Source of the DNA: Rubrobacter aplysinae
GTDB taxonomy: Bacteria; Actinomycetota; Rubrobacteria; Rubrobacterales; Rubrobacteraceae
Length of the DNA stretch: 64,000 bases
Direction of reading: 5' to 3'
NCBI RefSeq assembly: GCF_001029505.1
Contig: NZ_LEKH01000007.1
Location: 62,001 to 126,000 of the forward strand
Below are positions 50,233-58,900 of this stretch, piece by piece. The stretch's first letter is position 1. Each line of letters starts with the position of its first letter. The position numbers and the translations under genes are program-made. The notes under the pieces were generated by a model. It saw only the letters and a list, made by a program, of their open reading frames with translations. It made no database searches and was not told the origin of the DNA.

Positions 50233-51110
50233 CGTATCCTTTCGTCTAATTCGTCAAGGGATTCACGTCTCACCTCGCGTTTCATGACGCTCCAGGCGGC
50301 CAGGAAGCGGGCGAAGAGCACGTCCTGGAACATCGAGCGCAGGTCGAAATACTCGAAGCCTATGAGAAGGATCACCGCGCTCCGGGGCGGGTCGGCCTGC
50401 CGGAGCATCCGGTCGGCGGCCGTACCGGTCTTCCAGTGATAAAGCCTCACCGTCTCGCCTTCGCCGCATCCGGCAAGCATGCAGCGGGTGAACCGCTCGA
50501 CCCCCTCGGGGTCCCCATTTATCTCTACGCCGATAACGTCCTCGAAGTCGCCGGTAGGCTCGCCCTTTACGCGGTAGCCCAGAGAGCCGAGCCTGCCGGT
50601 GCCGATGCTCGCCACGCCCTCGCCGGGGTATTCATGGCGGCGTTGCGTGCCTCCGTTACCTCTGGTACGGGACTGTTCGATGTGCTCCCCTATAGAGCGC
50701 GGGGAGACGGGGGCTATGGTCTCCGCCTCTACGGGGCCTCCATCGAGGGCCGCGATGTCCGAGAGGATCTCGTCTTCTTCCATGGCGACGGCGGCGTGGT
50801 AGACGGCGACACCGAGCCGGTCTTCACCCGGTTCCTGGTCATGGGACCCGAACAGGGTGTGGACCACGGCCTTTAACTGGGAGTCGAACACTTCCATGAG
50901 GTCGCCACCCATGTAGGTCGGGTCTCCGTAGCCCCAGCCCGTCTCGTCGAAGCGGGCGCGCTCTGCGCTGCCGTCTGGTCCGACCACACGCAGGAAGTCC
51001 CTGGCGTAGCGGATGTCCTGGAGGCCGTCGAAGAGGTTGTGGTGCTCCTCCTCGCCCATCAAGAGCGGCTGCTGCTCGCGCAAGCGCCTCACTTGCCTCA
51101 AGGTAGTCAC
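50229..51110 (-). CDS. Protein of unknown function heading the PRTRC-like operon
   Basis: 293 residues, ATG start, overlapping the PRTRC-B-like gene. Helical first half (GLQDIRYARDFLRVVGPDG, DLMEVFDSQLKAVVHTLFG), a Gly/Arg linker near 150, and a second half with VILLIGFEYFDLRSMFQDVL. No membrane helix or metal site. Perhaps a cassette-specific partner taking the place of a standard PRTRC member (D, E or F), none of which I could recognise. Confidence 0.6.
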   Translation of the reverse strand: MTTLRQVRRLREQQPLLMGEEEHHNLFDGLQDIRYARDFLRVVGPDGSAERARFDETGWGYGDPTYMGGDLMEVFDSQLKAVVHTLFGSHDQEPGEDRLGVAVYHAAVAMEEDEILSDIAALDGGPVEAETIAPVSPRSIGEHIEQSRTRGNGGTQRRHEYPGEGVASIGTGRLGSLGYRVKGEPTGDFEDVIGVEINGDPEGVERFTRCMLAGCGEGETVRLYHWKTGTAADRMLRQADPPRSAVILLIGFEYFDLRSMFQDVLFARFLAAWSVMKREVRRESLDELDERIR

Positions 51111-51178
51111 CTCCTGTGTGTTCCTCTGTATTTCTCTGTATGGATCTGGTGTGCGGTTGGTTAGATGAGCTAGGTAAG

Positions 51179-51709
51179 CTAGATAAACTCCGGAGCCACG
51201 GATCGCCCTATCGCTGCTGGAGCCTTCGATAGCGCGCTCCGGGCTACGGATGGTCCCTCGTTGCCGAGCTCGGTGAGTGCCAGCCTAAGCTCCGGGCATA
51301 GTCCTTCCTGGCGGTCCTCCCCTACGTTAGCCATGTAGTAGTCGTCGGCGTAGGTGTATGCCGCCTCCAGAAGATCCTCGGCGGCTCGTAGCGCCTCGTC
51401 TGTAATGGCGGCGAGCTGCTCCGATACCTCGGCCTCCTCACCGACTCCGGGTGTGGCCCGGCCAAAGCTGGCGTCCGGGGGTCCTGCGAGCCCCATGATG
51501 AGGTCCACCCCGGCCAGATACCGGGCGAGTCTCTCGTGGTCGAGCCCGGGCATTGACTCAAGCCGCTCCATGAAAGCGGTGAAATCCACGGTCAGCCGCC
51601 GGGCGGGGGAGAGGGGACCGTCAACCACCCGCCTCAAACACGTGTTTGAAGAAGGTGACGTGCTTGGTATCGGTTCTGCCTCTCCGGAAATCTCTTGCGA
51701 CGTCTGCAT
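51179..51709 (-). CDS. Helical protein of unknown function
   Basis: 176 residues from ATG 51709 with GGGAGG at good spacing (a GTG two codons earlier is too close). Mostly helical: LARYLAGVDLIMGLAGPPD, AITDEALRAAEDLLEAAYTY. Ends with an Ala/Ser/Pro tail. No motif recognised. Confidence 0.55.
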   Translation of the reverse strand: MQTSQEISGEAEPIPSTSPSSNTCLRRVVDGPLSPARRLTVDFTAFMERLESMPGLDHERLARYLAGVDLIMGLAGPPDASFGRATPGVGEEAEVSEQLAAITDEALRAAEDLLEAAYTYADDYYMANVGEDRQEGLCPELRLALTELGNEGPSVARSALSKAPAAIGRSVAPEFI

Positions 51710-51801
51710 GCTCACCTCCCTTGCTTACTCTCTTGATCAAGGTCTCGGGTAGCGTCCGGGCGCTGTCGGTCTTTACCGAGCGCTCGGACGACCCGGACGC
51801 T

Positions 51802-52035
51802 CTAGGCCGCACTATCGTGGGTGAGAGCCGTAAGTTTCCTGGCGTCCACACGTTCCAGCACCCTGTCACCGCGCTTTATGAGCACCTCTGCTTCGGGATG
51901 CTTTAGAGCGTGATCGGCGGCTATCCGCGAAGCTTGCTTTACGCTGCCGCGCACCAGCCCGACGAGGCTGTCCGGCTCGTTTTTCTCTCCCTCGACGAGG
52001 ACCTTTATCGTGTTCCTGCTGGATATCTTGATGAT
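51802..52035 (-). CDS. Small basic protein, apparently starting at a non-ATG codon (ATC)
   Basis: A clean 77-codon frame ends at TAG (51802). It encodes IIKISSRNTIKVLVEGEKNE, then SLVGLVRGSVKQASRIAADH, KHPEAEVLIKRGDRVLERVD and a short tail, which reads as a real compact protein. An AGGAG ribosome site in the overlapping stop of the upstream DUF6573 gene stands six bases before ATC ATC AAG ATA; no ATG, GTG or TTG lies near it. The only GTG in frame is 27 codons inside. Either a rare ATC/ATA start is used or the upstream amber is read through. A competing Arg-rich frame is a shadow. Confidence 0.6.
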   Translation of the reverse strand: MIKISSRNTIKVLVEGEKNEPDSLVGLVRGSVKQASRIAADHALKHPEAEVLIKRGDRVLERVDARKLTALTHDSAA

Positions 52036-52041
52036 CCGCTC

Positions 52042-52743
52042 CTAGTCCTCGTCCGTGCGCATCAGCGTAAGGACCGGGTCTTCGTCGTCTCCCGGTCCGA
52101 TCACGGCCTTCACCTCGTACAGTTTCTTGTCTCCTACGGGCATGTGAAGCGTGTAGGCGAGTGCCGGCAGGCCGCTCTTGTGCGCGGCGAGGTGGCCGGT
52201 AACTAGCACGTCCCACAGCCGCCCCTTGTGAGATTCCCCGCCATCAAGTAGAGGGCTAGATAGGTCCGAGATGTCGGCGTCGAGGGCGGCGGTGATCGCG
52301 GTGTCCACCTTGAAACCGGCTTCTCTCGCGGTGCCGGTGACGTCGACGAGCACGCCGTCTTGCTTCGCCTCTTCGCGGGTGTAGACGTGGATCGGATCCC
52401 CGAAAAACTCGCTCACTCCATTCATTCGATTCGCCTGCATACCTGCCTCCTCCATATAGACTCTCTCGAGGGCTTCGGTAAGCCTGCGGCTGAACCTCCG
52501 CGCCTCGTCCGGGTGCTCGAAACGGGCCGCGGGGCTGCGCTCCATGCCCGGTACCTGTGCCGCTACCAGCGCGCGGCCGCCGATCAACGGCGCTTCGGTA
52601 ATGGCGACTATCTCCGATAGCTCACACTCGCCGTCGCCAAGGCGATCGAAGGTGTAGAGGCGGACCGGACTGATCCTGGCCCTCAGTTCCGAGTCGTCCT
52701 TACCGCCATAGAAGTACTGCTCTTGTCTATGCCCGCGGATCAT
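52042..52743 (-). CDS. DUF6573-like protein
   Basis: 233 residues. VYTREEAKQDGVLVDVTGTA, REAGFKVDTAITAALDADI, GRLWDVLVTGHLAAHKSG and LYEVKAVIGPGDDEDPVLTL are the sequence words I associate with DUF6573 proteins of actinobacterial and other plasmids. The first 95 residues are extra and acidic. Its ATG overlaps the upstream small gene. It ends with TAG, and the same frame continues into the small protein at 51802. Confidence 0.7.
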   Translation of the reverse strand: MIRGHRQEQYFYGGKDDSELRARISPVRLYTFDRLGDGECELSEIVAITEAPLIGGRALVAAQVPGMERSPAARFEHPDEARRFSRRLTEALERVYMEEAGMQANRMNGVSEFFGDPIHVYTREEAKQDGVLVDVTGTAREAGFKVDTAITAALDADISDLSSPLLDGGESHKGRLWDVLVTGHLAAHKSGLPALAYTLHMPVGDKKLYEVKAVIGPGDDEDPVLTLMRTDED

Positions 52744-52982
52744 GGGCCTCCCCTTGAGACGTCTTCTCCCGGCGAGGATCTCGTGAACAGGCCGTCCTGG
52801 GCCGGGGCGAACACTTCATCCGGCTGGCAGTGGGTCTGCCGTCCCGTGGATAGCGGCTTGTCCAGGATCACGGTGTAGTTGCCCGAGCTGAAGGCACGTT
52901 TTACGTAGCCGTCGCGGACGATGCCGCACTTCATCCGTACCTGGATCCGCTCGCCTTTCTCGAAATGCCCGCGGCCATTCAC
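52740..52982 (-). CDS. Small beta-rich protein of unknown function
   Basis: 80 residues from GTG 52982, overlapping the upstream zinc-finger gene (GTGA) with AGAGGAAGCC before it. FEKGERIQVRMKCGIVRDGY and VKRAFSSGNYTVILDKPLST suggest an SH3/KOW-like barrel. A longer frame to 53090 would overlap the zinc-finger gene and looks like a shadow. Confidence 0.6.
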   Translation of the reverse strand: MNGRGHFEKGERIQVRMKCGIVRDGYVKRAFSSGNYTVILDKPLSTGRQTHCQPDEVFAPAQDGLFTRSSPGEDVSRGGP

Positions 52983-53173
52983 GGCTTCCTCTTGGCTGGA
53001 GTTCCGTACACGAATATGCTCGCCTCTCCAACGCCTTCGCAGCGAGAGCAGGTAACGGTCTCCGGACGGTCGTGAGGGCCGTTGCCACACTCGGTCGTGA
53101 TCCCGGCGCCGCCGCAGCCGGTGCAGTAGCGCATCTCGTAGCCGGGGGACCGGGACTGGGTTGCCTTAGCCAT
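52979..53173 (-). CDS. DnaJ-type CxxCxGxG mini zinc-finger protein
   Basis: 64 residues. CTGCGGAG and CSRCEGVG are two CxxCxGxG repeats, the unit used in the DnaJ cysteine-rich domain, here on their own with little else. It would bind one zinc ion and may serve as a protein-binding module. Overlaps the next gene by GTGA. Confidence 0.75.
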   Translation of the reverse strand: MAKATQSRSPGYEMRYCTGCGGAGITTECGNGPHDRPETVTCSRCEGVGEASIFVYGTPAKRKP

Positions 53174-53176
53174 CTT

Positions 53177-53680
53177 CTACGCCACCTCCCCTAGTCCATG
53201 CTTTGGGACGCACACCCCGCACAGGTAGTCGTCGGCGTAGAAGGTAAGGTGTCCCTCCCCGGCCTCCTTCAGGTGGCGGGTGAGGTATCGGCCCTTGCAC
53301 GCGGCGCACTCGGCGCTCCTTGCCTTCCAAAGCCGGGCGGCGAAGTAATGTTTGCAAAAGAAGGTCTCGTTGCCCTCCTCGTCCTTCTCATGGTGCTTGG
53401 CGTAGTCGGGGCACGAGCAGCATTCCTCGCCCTCTTTCATGTAGACGAGGTAGATGCCCTTGCCGGACTGGGAGGGTACGAGGTAGGTGTGGGGCGCGCT
53501 GCGCCGGATCTTTTCGGCGTACCTCTTGTAGAGGGCGATTCCGCGCTTGCAGCGGAAGTTCGCCGTGCTCACGGTGTTCGTCTCCGGGCGGCGCGATGCT
53601 CGCTCAGAGTCCCGGGTGTCCGCCGTCCGGGATTCGGTGTTGCCGGCGGCCGGGTTTTCGGTTATATTCGCAGTCACCAC
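53177..53680 (-). CDS. SWIM zinc-finger protein
   Basis: 167 residues. YLVYMKEGEECCSCPDYAKH followed by ETFFCKHYFAARLW fits the SWIM motif CxC...CxH, and two further Cys pairs (CAACKGRY and CGVC) add a second possible zinc site. SWIM domains bind DNA or protein. It lies directly upstream of the mini zinc-finger gene and with it begins the operon toward DUF6573. Confidence 0.78.
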   Translation of the reverse strand: MVTANITENPAAGNTESRTADTRDSERASRRPETNTVSTANFRCKRGIALYKRYAEKIRRSAPHTYLVPSQSGKGIYLVYMKEGEECCSCPDYAKHHEKDEEGNETFFCKHYFAARLWKARSAECAACKGRYLTRHLKEAGEGHLTFYADDYLCGVCVPKHGLGEVA

Positions 53681-53703
53681 TCTTCCCTTTTCTATAGTGG
53701 TAA

Positions 53704-53736
53704 GAAAGCCCCGGAGGCTCTATCTTCGGGGCTTTC
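53704..53736 (-). terminator. Hairpin terminator candidate after the 53765-54046 gene
   Basis: GAAAGCCCCG and CGGGGCTTTC form a ten-base stem with a 13-base loop, followed on the minus strand by CTTTCTTACC. The T-rich end makes this the best classical terminator in the window. It separates the small helical gene from the SWIM gene. Confidence 0.6.
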
Positions 53737-53764
53737 GTTCGTGTGGGGTTCTTAGTGCGTGCTC

Positions 53765-54046
53765 CTAGGACGTGCGGCGTCTCCCGGTTACATACTTCCG
53801 GGAATAGTCCTTTAGCATCTTCACGGGCTTATAGCGGGCTCTGCCCTCGAGCAGACCGTAAGCCTTCACCAACTTGCCTTCCTCGGCGTCGATCCATGAT
53901 AGGACCGACTCGGCATGTTCGACGCTCTCGCCGTAAAGTGCGGCGTCCACCTCCAGAGGCGGCATATTGTGGGCCTCGGCAAGCCTGTATGCTTCGGCCT
54001 CGTCGACAACGTGGGTAGCCTGCGAGGCCGTCTGTTCGGCGCTCAA
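53765..54046 (-). CDS. Small helical protein of unknown function
   Basis: 93 residues. ATHVVDEAEAYRLAEAHNMP, VEHAESVLSWIDAEEGKLVK and a basic end RRRTS. Soluble, predicted helical; no motif. ATG at 54046 follows AGGAGG. Confidence 0.55.
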   Translation of the reverse strand: MSAEQTASQATHVVDEAEAYRLAEAHNMPPLEVDAALYGESVEHAESVLSWIDAEEGKLVKAYGLLEGRARYKPVKMLKDYSRKYVTGRRRTS

Positions 54047-54116
54047 GTCTCCTCCTTACGGGTTGCCTTCGATAATCGGAAATACTCAGAGACGATCGGA
54101 AGATCGGAGCAGGCCT

Positions 54117-54152
54117 CGGTGGGACTGCTCACCTCTGGGGGCAGTCCCACCG
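54117..54152 (-). terminator. 12-bp perfect hairpin upstream of the 53765-54046 gene
   Basis: CGGTGGGACTGC (54117-54128) pairs exactly with GCAGTCCCACCG (54141-54152), loop 12 bases. In the 302-base gap 54047-54348, which shows nothing else. Possibly leader or end of an upstream message; no T-run. Confidence 0.45.
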
Positions 54153-54348
54153 GGGACGCTGTTCAGAGGGAATCAGAGGGAACGCCGGAGACCTCATCAC
54201 CAATTATCCGGCGTATAGTAAGAGTCCGGATGACGAGCAATCGCTAAGGAGGAAGCTCTGAAAGCCAACACACTGGGACGAAGTGCCTTCGCAGTAGCGC
54301 TCAGCGGTATCGTAACGCCTGTCGCCTAATCGGTACGCGATAGAGAGA

Positions 54349-54777
54349 ATGGTACGGTTCAGCTTCGATCGCTTGAGCGCGGGTGACTATGAGACCCTGC
54401 TAAAAGCTTGCGCTCCTAATGTAGAGCATGTCTTCCCTGGAGAGCACCCACTAGGAGGTACCCGCAACACCAAAGAGGGGCTTGGGCGTTGGTTTGAGCG
54501 TCTGTACAGACTGTTTCCAGGACTGGACTTCGAGGTTCAGAGGGTGCTGGTACGCGGCGGACCGTGGCAGACGGTGGCGACGGTTGAGTGGGTGGATCGG
54601 GCACGTCCAGCCGATGGGAGCCCCTATGAGAACGAAGGTATGCACGTCCTACGCTTTTCATGGGGCCGGGTGGTCGGCATCCGCGCTTACCTCGATACGC
54701 AAAAGGTTGGGGAGCTCTGCGAGCGCCTCGCCAGAGAAGGTGTCGAAGAGGCCTCCGCGCCGCCAATCATTACATAG
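54349..54777 (+). CDS. SnoaL/NTF2-like protein
   Basis: 142 residues. FSFDRLSAGDYETLLKACAP, VEHVFPGEHPLGGTRNTKEG, LGRWFERLYRLFPGLDFEVQ and a GMHVLRFSWGRVVGIRAYLD end are typical of the SnoaL-like cone fold. Such proteins are small-molecule isomerases, hydrolases or binding proteins. No good ribosome site; an N-terminal part may be missing upstream. It stands alone on the plus strand among minus-strand genes and looks like transferred cargo. Confidence 0.75.
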   Translation: MVRFSFDRLSAGDYETLLKACAPNVEHVFPGEHPLGGTRNTKEGLGRWFERLYRLFPGLDFEVQRVLVRGGPWQTVATVEWVDRARPADGSPYENEGMHVLRFSWGRVVGIRAYLDTQKVGELCERLAREGVEEASAPPIIT

Positions 54778-54903
54778 CGTTACATAAATGGGAATAACCA
54801 GAAGAGATGGTAACAGACTCTCCATAACTGGCGCTCCCGCTATACGCCGGGCATCTAATGATGAGGTCTGAACGCCGGGCGGAAATCGTTTATCTATTCA
54901 CCA

Positions 54904-55209
54904 CTACCTACTCTCGTAGGTCAGGGTGACCCGCGCTGGTCCGGACTCGTAATCGGTGAGCAGAAACGAGGCGTACCCATCGCCGGTCTGTACGTTGCGC
55001 ACATCCTTAAAGGTAGTGCCTGGGTCGCCCACGAGTTCGATCATGGATACGATCAGTTCCCCGAGCACCAGGCCCTCGGGATGGTCCCTCAGAGTCTCCC
55101 TGAGCTCCATGAGGTCTTCTATATTCTGCATCTCCGAGCCCGGTACCTTGTTGCCTTTCGGGTCGATCCAGTAGCCACTCTTCTTTGGCTCCTCTGGTTG
55201 TTCTGTCAT
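54904..55209 (-). CDS. Small acidic protein of unknown function
   Basis: 101 residues from ATG 55209, with AAGGAGAG before it (an ATG at 55224 overlaps this site). KSGYWIDPKGNKVPGSEMQN at the start and FKDVRNVQTGDGYASFLLTD near the end. Mixed alpha/beta; no known motif. Confidence 0.55.
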   Translation of the reverse strand: MTEQPEEPKKSGYWIDPKGNKVPGSEMQNIEDLMELRETLRDHPEGLVLGELIVSMIELVGDPGTTFKDVRNVQTGDGYASFLLTDYESGPARVTLTYESR

Positions 55210-55247
55210 GTTGCTCTCCTTCATGGCCGTCGCATGCCGGAGACTTC

Positions 55248-55811
55248 TCAGACTCCGGCTTCGGGGTCCGTCCCGGCCTTTCGTACCGTGTTAGCCCTAT
55301 CGGCTTCGGCCAGCCACTCCAGGTACTCCCAGATCCGGTCGGCGCGAGCCAGCCTGCTCTCGGCGTCATTGGCCTCTATGAACCTCTCAACGTACTCCGG
55401 CATCCTGTCCGCTACCGGTATGCGGTGGCTGGGTCCGAGTCGGTCCAGGACCACGAGCGCCGATCTCTCATCTGCCTCCAGCCGCTTGCGGAGCGAGCGT
55501 AGCCCGGCCTCGTGCGTAGCCGTTTCACCCGGCATCCTGGCCGGGTCTATGCCGAGGATGTCGGCGAGCCTTCTCAGGGCGATCTCCGCGCCCTCGGCGG
55601 TGCTGATCTCTTCCTGCTCGTCACGGTCGCCGCCGTCGGGATGGGTCACCCCTTCCCAGTAGAGCCGCTCGGCTCTCCAGTAGACAAGCCCTTCACTGAG
55701 CAGCGGGGCAAGGACACGGTTCGCCGCGAGCGTGAACAGCGTTCCTAGCCCGCGTGGCACGTGCTCCAGCATCGCTCGGGATGGTGAGCTTACTGAGTTC
55801 AGTGGAGTCAT
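55248..55811 (-). CDS. Helical protein of unknown function
   Basis: 187 residues. Begins with a mildly hydrophobic LGTLFTLAANRVLAPLLSEG, followed by charged helical segments (LRRLADILGIDPARM, LRKRLEADERSALVVLDRLG). ATG after GAAAGGAAGG-type site. Lies upstream of the 54904 gene and downstream of the large methylase-helicase, probably the same transcript. Family not recognised. Confidence 0.55.
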   Translation of the reverse strand: MTPLNSVSSPSRAMLEHVPRGLGTLFTLAANRVLAPLLSEGLVYWRAERLYWEGVTHPDGGDRDEQEEISTAEGAEIALRRLADILGIDPARMPGETATHEAGLRSLRKRLEADERSALVVLDRLGPSHRIPVADRMPEYVERFIEANDAESRLARADRIWEYLEWLAEADRANTVRKAGTDPEAGV

Positions 55812-55878
55812 TTGTAGCCTTCCTTTCTCTTGTGCGCGGTGGTGTGGACGGGCATTGATCCGGGCCGGAGCCTGCTAG

Positions 55879-55915
55879 CCAGGCCCGCCTCCCGGTGCTC
55901 TGGAGGCGGGCCTGG
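55879..55915 (-). terminator. 13-bp perfect hairpin after the methylase-helicase gene
   Basis: CCAGGCCCGCCTC (55879-55891) and GAGGCGGGCCTGG (55903-55915) pair perfectly with an 11-base loop, 22 bases beyond the stop at 55937. No T-run. Strong candidate for a U-less transcript end. Confidence 0.5.
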
Positions 55916-55936
55916 GAAGTGTCGTGTTAGAAGACC

Positions 55937-58900
55937 TTAGAACAGCGCCGGCTGCTCGTAGGAGTGGGGGTTCTCTATGTGCCCGGCGTGTGAGAACCCG
56001 ACCAGCTCGGGAGTTCGCCGTTTTCTCTCGGGCTCCGGTGTCTCCGTAGTCCCCGGGGTCGCGGATGGTTGAGGAGCGAGTGGGGCTATAGCCCGCCACG
56101 CGGCCTCGACGTCCTCTTCTGCCACGGTCTCTCCCTCTGGATCGGCCTCGCCGTCCTCGCCGAGAGCCCGGATGCCGCGCTCTTGCATCTCCTTTAGGAC
56201 CTTCGACCAGTCCGTGGCCTGCTCGGGCTGGACCTGGAGCTCGCCGTCGAACGCGAGGTCCGAGGCTGCCCCTTTGTTCGACAGGAGCTCGTACTTACGC
56301 TCGGCAAGAGACCCTTTCGGGATCACCGAGTACACCGAGACCGGCTTTTTCGAGGTCAGCCGGTGTACGCGGGCTATGAACTGGTCCATCACCGAGAAGG
56401 AGTAGGGAAGGCCGTGGACTATGACGGTCGAGGATACGTCGAGGTTGTGGCCGAGCTTGACGGCCGCCACGCCGGCGCACAACACCTGGGCGTCGCCCTC
56501 TACGAACTGCTCGATCTCACGGCTACGCTTACGGGGGTTCTTGGTCGAGATCGCGCCGTTTGCGGCTTCCTCGGTGATATGTACGGCCTTTATACCCTTC
56601 TCCTGCAAGCGGTCGGCGATCCACTTGCCGGTCATGATCAGGTCTGAGCCCACAAGCACCTTCTCGCCGCGCTCGACGTGCTCCATTACTAGCTCGAGGA
56701 CCTTCAGGGTGGCCGGGGTAAAGTTCGAGAGCTCACCGAGCTCCTCTCGCGCCTCGGGCCACTCTCTGGAGGGTTCGTCCGAAGCCGGAAGTGTGGCCGC
56801 GGTCTCGAGGCGCCAGAGCTGGCCGAGAGCGGCGGCCCACTTATCCACCAGGCCCTTCTCGACCATCGGATGATTCGGGAACTTCCACTCGAAGTAAGAA
56901 CCGAACCGGGAGAGCCAGAACCGATTAGCCCGCTTCTGGGCCGCGCCCATCGGCACCCTGACGGGATGGTAGGTCCGCTCGACCAGGGGCTCGCCGGTCT
57001 GCTCCTTGCGGCACCGGCTTATGGCGGGCTGTGCCAGGCGCCAGAACTGGGAGACGTTGGCAACCTGGGGCAGTATCTTGCGCCGCTTGCGCTGGTTCGC
57101 CTCGCCGTCTTCGGCGCGGCCCATCATGTGCTCGGTGACGCAGAAGTCGTCCTCGAACTTTGCCTTACCGCCGTGGTAGTCGTACGGGAATGCAGGGGTT
57201 GCATTACCGAGGCATATGTAGAGCCCCCAAAATGCGTCGGCCAGAAAGTTTGATAGCGGGGTGCCGGTTGCGCCATAGATGTGGGGGCCACGAGCCAGAG
57301 CGCGCAGTGACTTGCTCCTCAGCGAGTCGTCGCCGCGGACCTCGGAGATCTCGTCTATGCACCTGACACCCTGCTTGAAGGCGGTCGTCAGGTGAGTGTA
57401 GGCAGCCTTCCGATAGACGGAGCGGTGGACGTAGCCGCAGCCGGGGTTATAGCCGTAGCTGTCACCCCTGCACACCTCACCGTCCCAGCCGGAATCCGTG
57501 TCCGCGCCGCAAGAGGGGCAAGCGTCGGCGGTCGTCGCGGTGTTCGCTCCACCAAGGAGCCCCGGGATGGTAGTAGGACTGCCCTTGGAGAGCTTGTAGC
57601 GGTACAGGCGGCCCCCCAGGGCCGCCCGGTGGTCCACGTACTCCTCCGGGAGTACCTCCTTCTTGCGGCCCACGATTGACAGGCATTCGTAGTAGGTTAT
57701 GAACCAGCCCTCCTCGCCGGCCTCCATCCGCTTCGCCACTTCGCGGGCCTTGGCCGGGGTGCGGATCTCCTCTAGCTCGCCCCCGGCATACCGCTCGGCG
57801 TCGGCCTTGTAGCGGGCCAGGACGTTCTCCCGCACCTCTTCCGGGGTGTGGACCCTGGAGCCGAAGAACTTCTTGTACTCCCGGCCCCACTGCCTGAGAA
57901 GATCCTGCGGGGCGACAAAGAGCACCTGGTTCTTCGCGCCGAGCCTGACCGTGGCCTCGGCGAGCACCATGAGCTGCAAGGACTTTCCGAGTCCCTGCTC
58001 ATGTGCCAGGACTCCCCGGCGCTTGGTGAGTAGCCGGGAGAGGTGGTCTATCTGGAACTCTTTGAGCGTGAAGCCGTTCTCGTCGGCTATCTCTTCGAGT
58101 AGGCGGCGGTACTCACCGACCTCCTCGGGGAACTTCTCGGCGACCGAGCCGGGGTCGGGGATCTCGAAGTGCTCGATGAGGTAGGCGATGTTCTCCGGCC
58201 CCTCGTCGAAGGACTGCTGCTCTGAGCCCCTGCCGATCTTCACCTCCAGAAGCCGACGCTCGGTCTGGAACTGCCTGAGCTCCGGCACGCCGTCCTTGTC
58301 CTCGACCACACGGCTCTCGGTCTGCTGGTCGATCTTGGAGTTGGTGGAGAGCGCGTAGTTCTCGCCGGCCTCGAAGCCGCGCTCGGGGTCGGTCTTCTTG
58401 CAGCGGATGAAGTCGAGGTCGGTAAGCCAGCCAAGGCGCATCTGGGGCTTTAAGGTGAAAAGCGGCGTGGAGACCTTTTCAGCCTCGGCGAGCGCCTTAT
58501 CCGCGGCCTCTTCCAGAGCCGGGTCCAGGGTAAGCGCCTCCTCGTCCCGTAGCTCGCGCAGTTGGCGGAGGGTCCTCGGGTTCTGGCCGAAGTAGGAGAC
58601 GTGCTGGCCTCCGAGGAGCTCGATCTCGCGCACGGTGCGCGAGCCTTTCGTGTTCGCCAGGGCGAGCTTTGAGAACGCCGAGATGCCAACCGAGACCTTC
58701 GAGCCCTTCAGGGTAAGGTCGTAACGGTTGGCACGGGCTTTGCTCCGTGCCGTTTTCTCCCGGCTCTGGTACTCGCGGCGCACCGCCCTAAAGCCGGACG
58801 CAAGCGCCTCCTCATTCGGGGAGTAGGGCATGACGTGCGGTGTGTGCCGCCGGCGCGCGGCCACGACCTCTTCGGCTAGCTCCGGCAGCTCCTCACGTCG

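Noticed and set aside
51866-52216. 116-codon minus-strand frame
   Set aside because: Extremely Arg-rich; competes with the 77-codon frame and DUF6573, which have natural composition.
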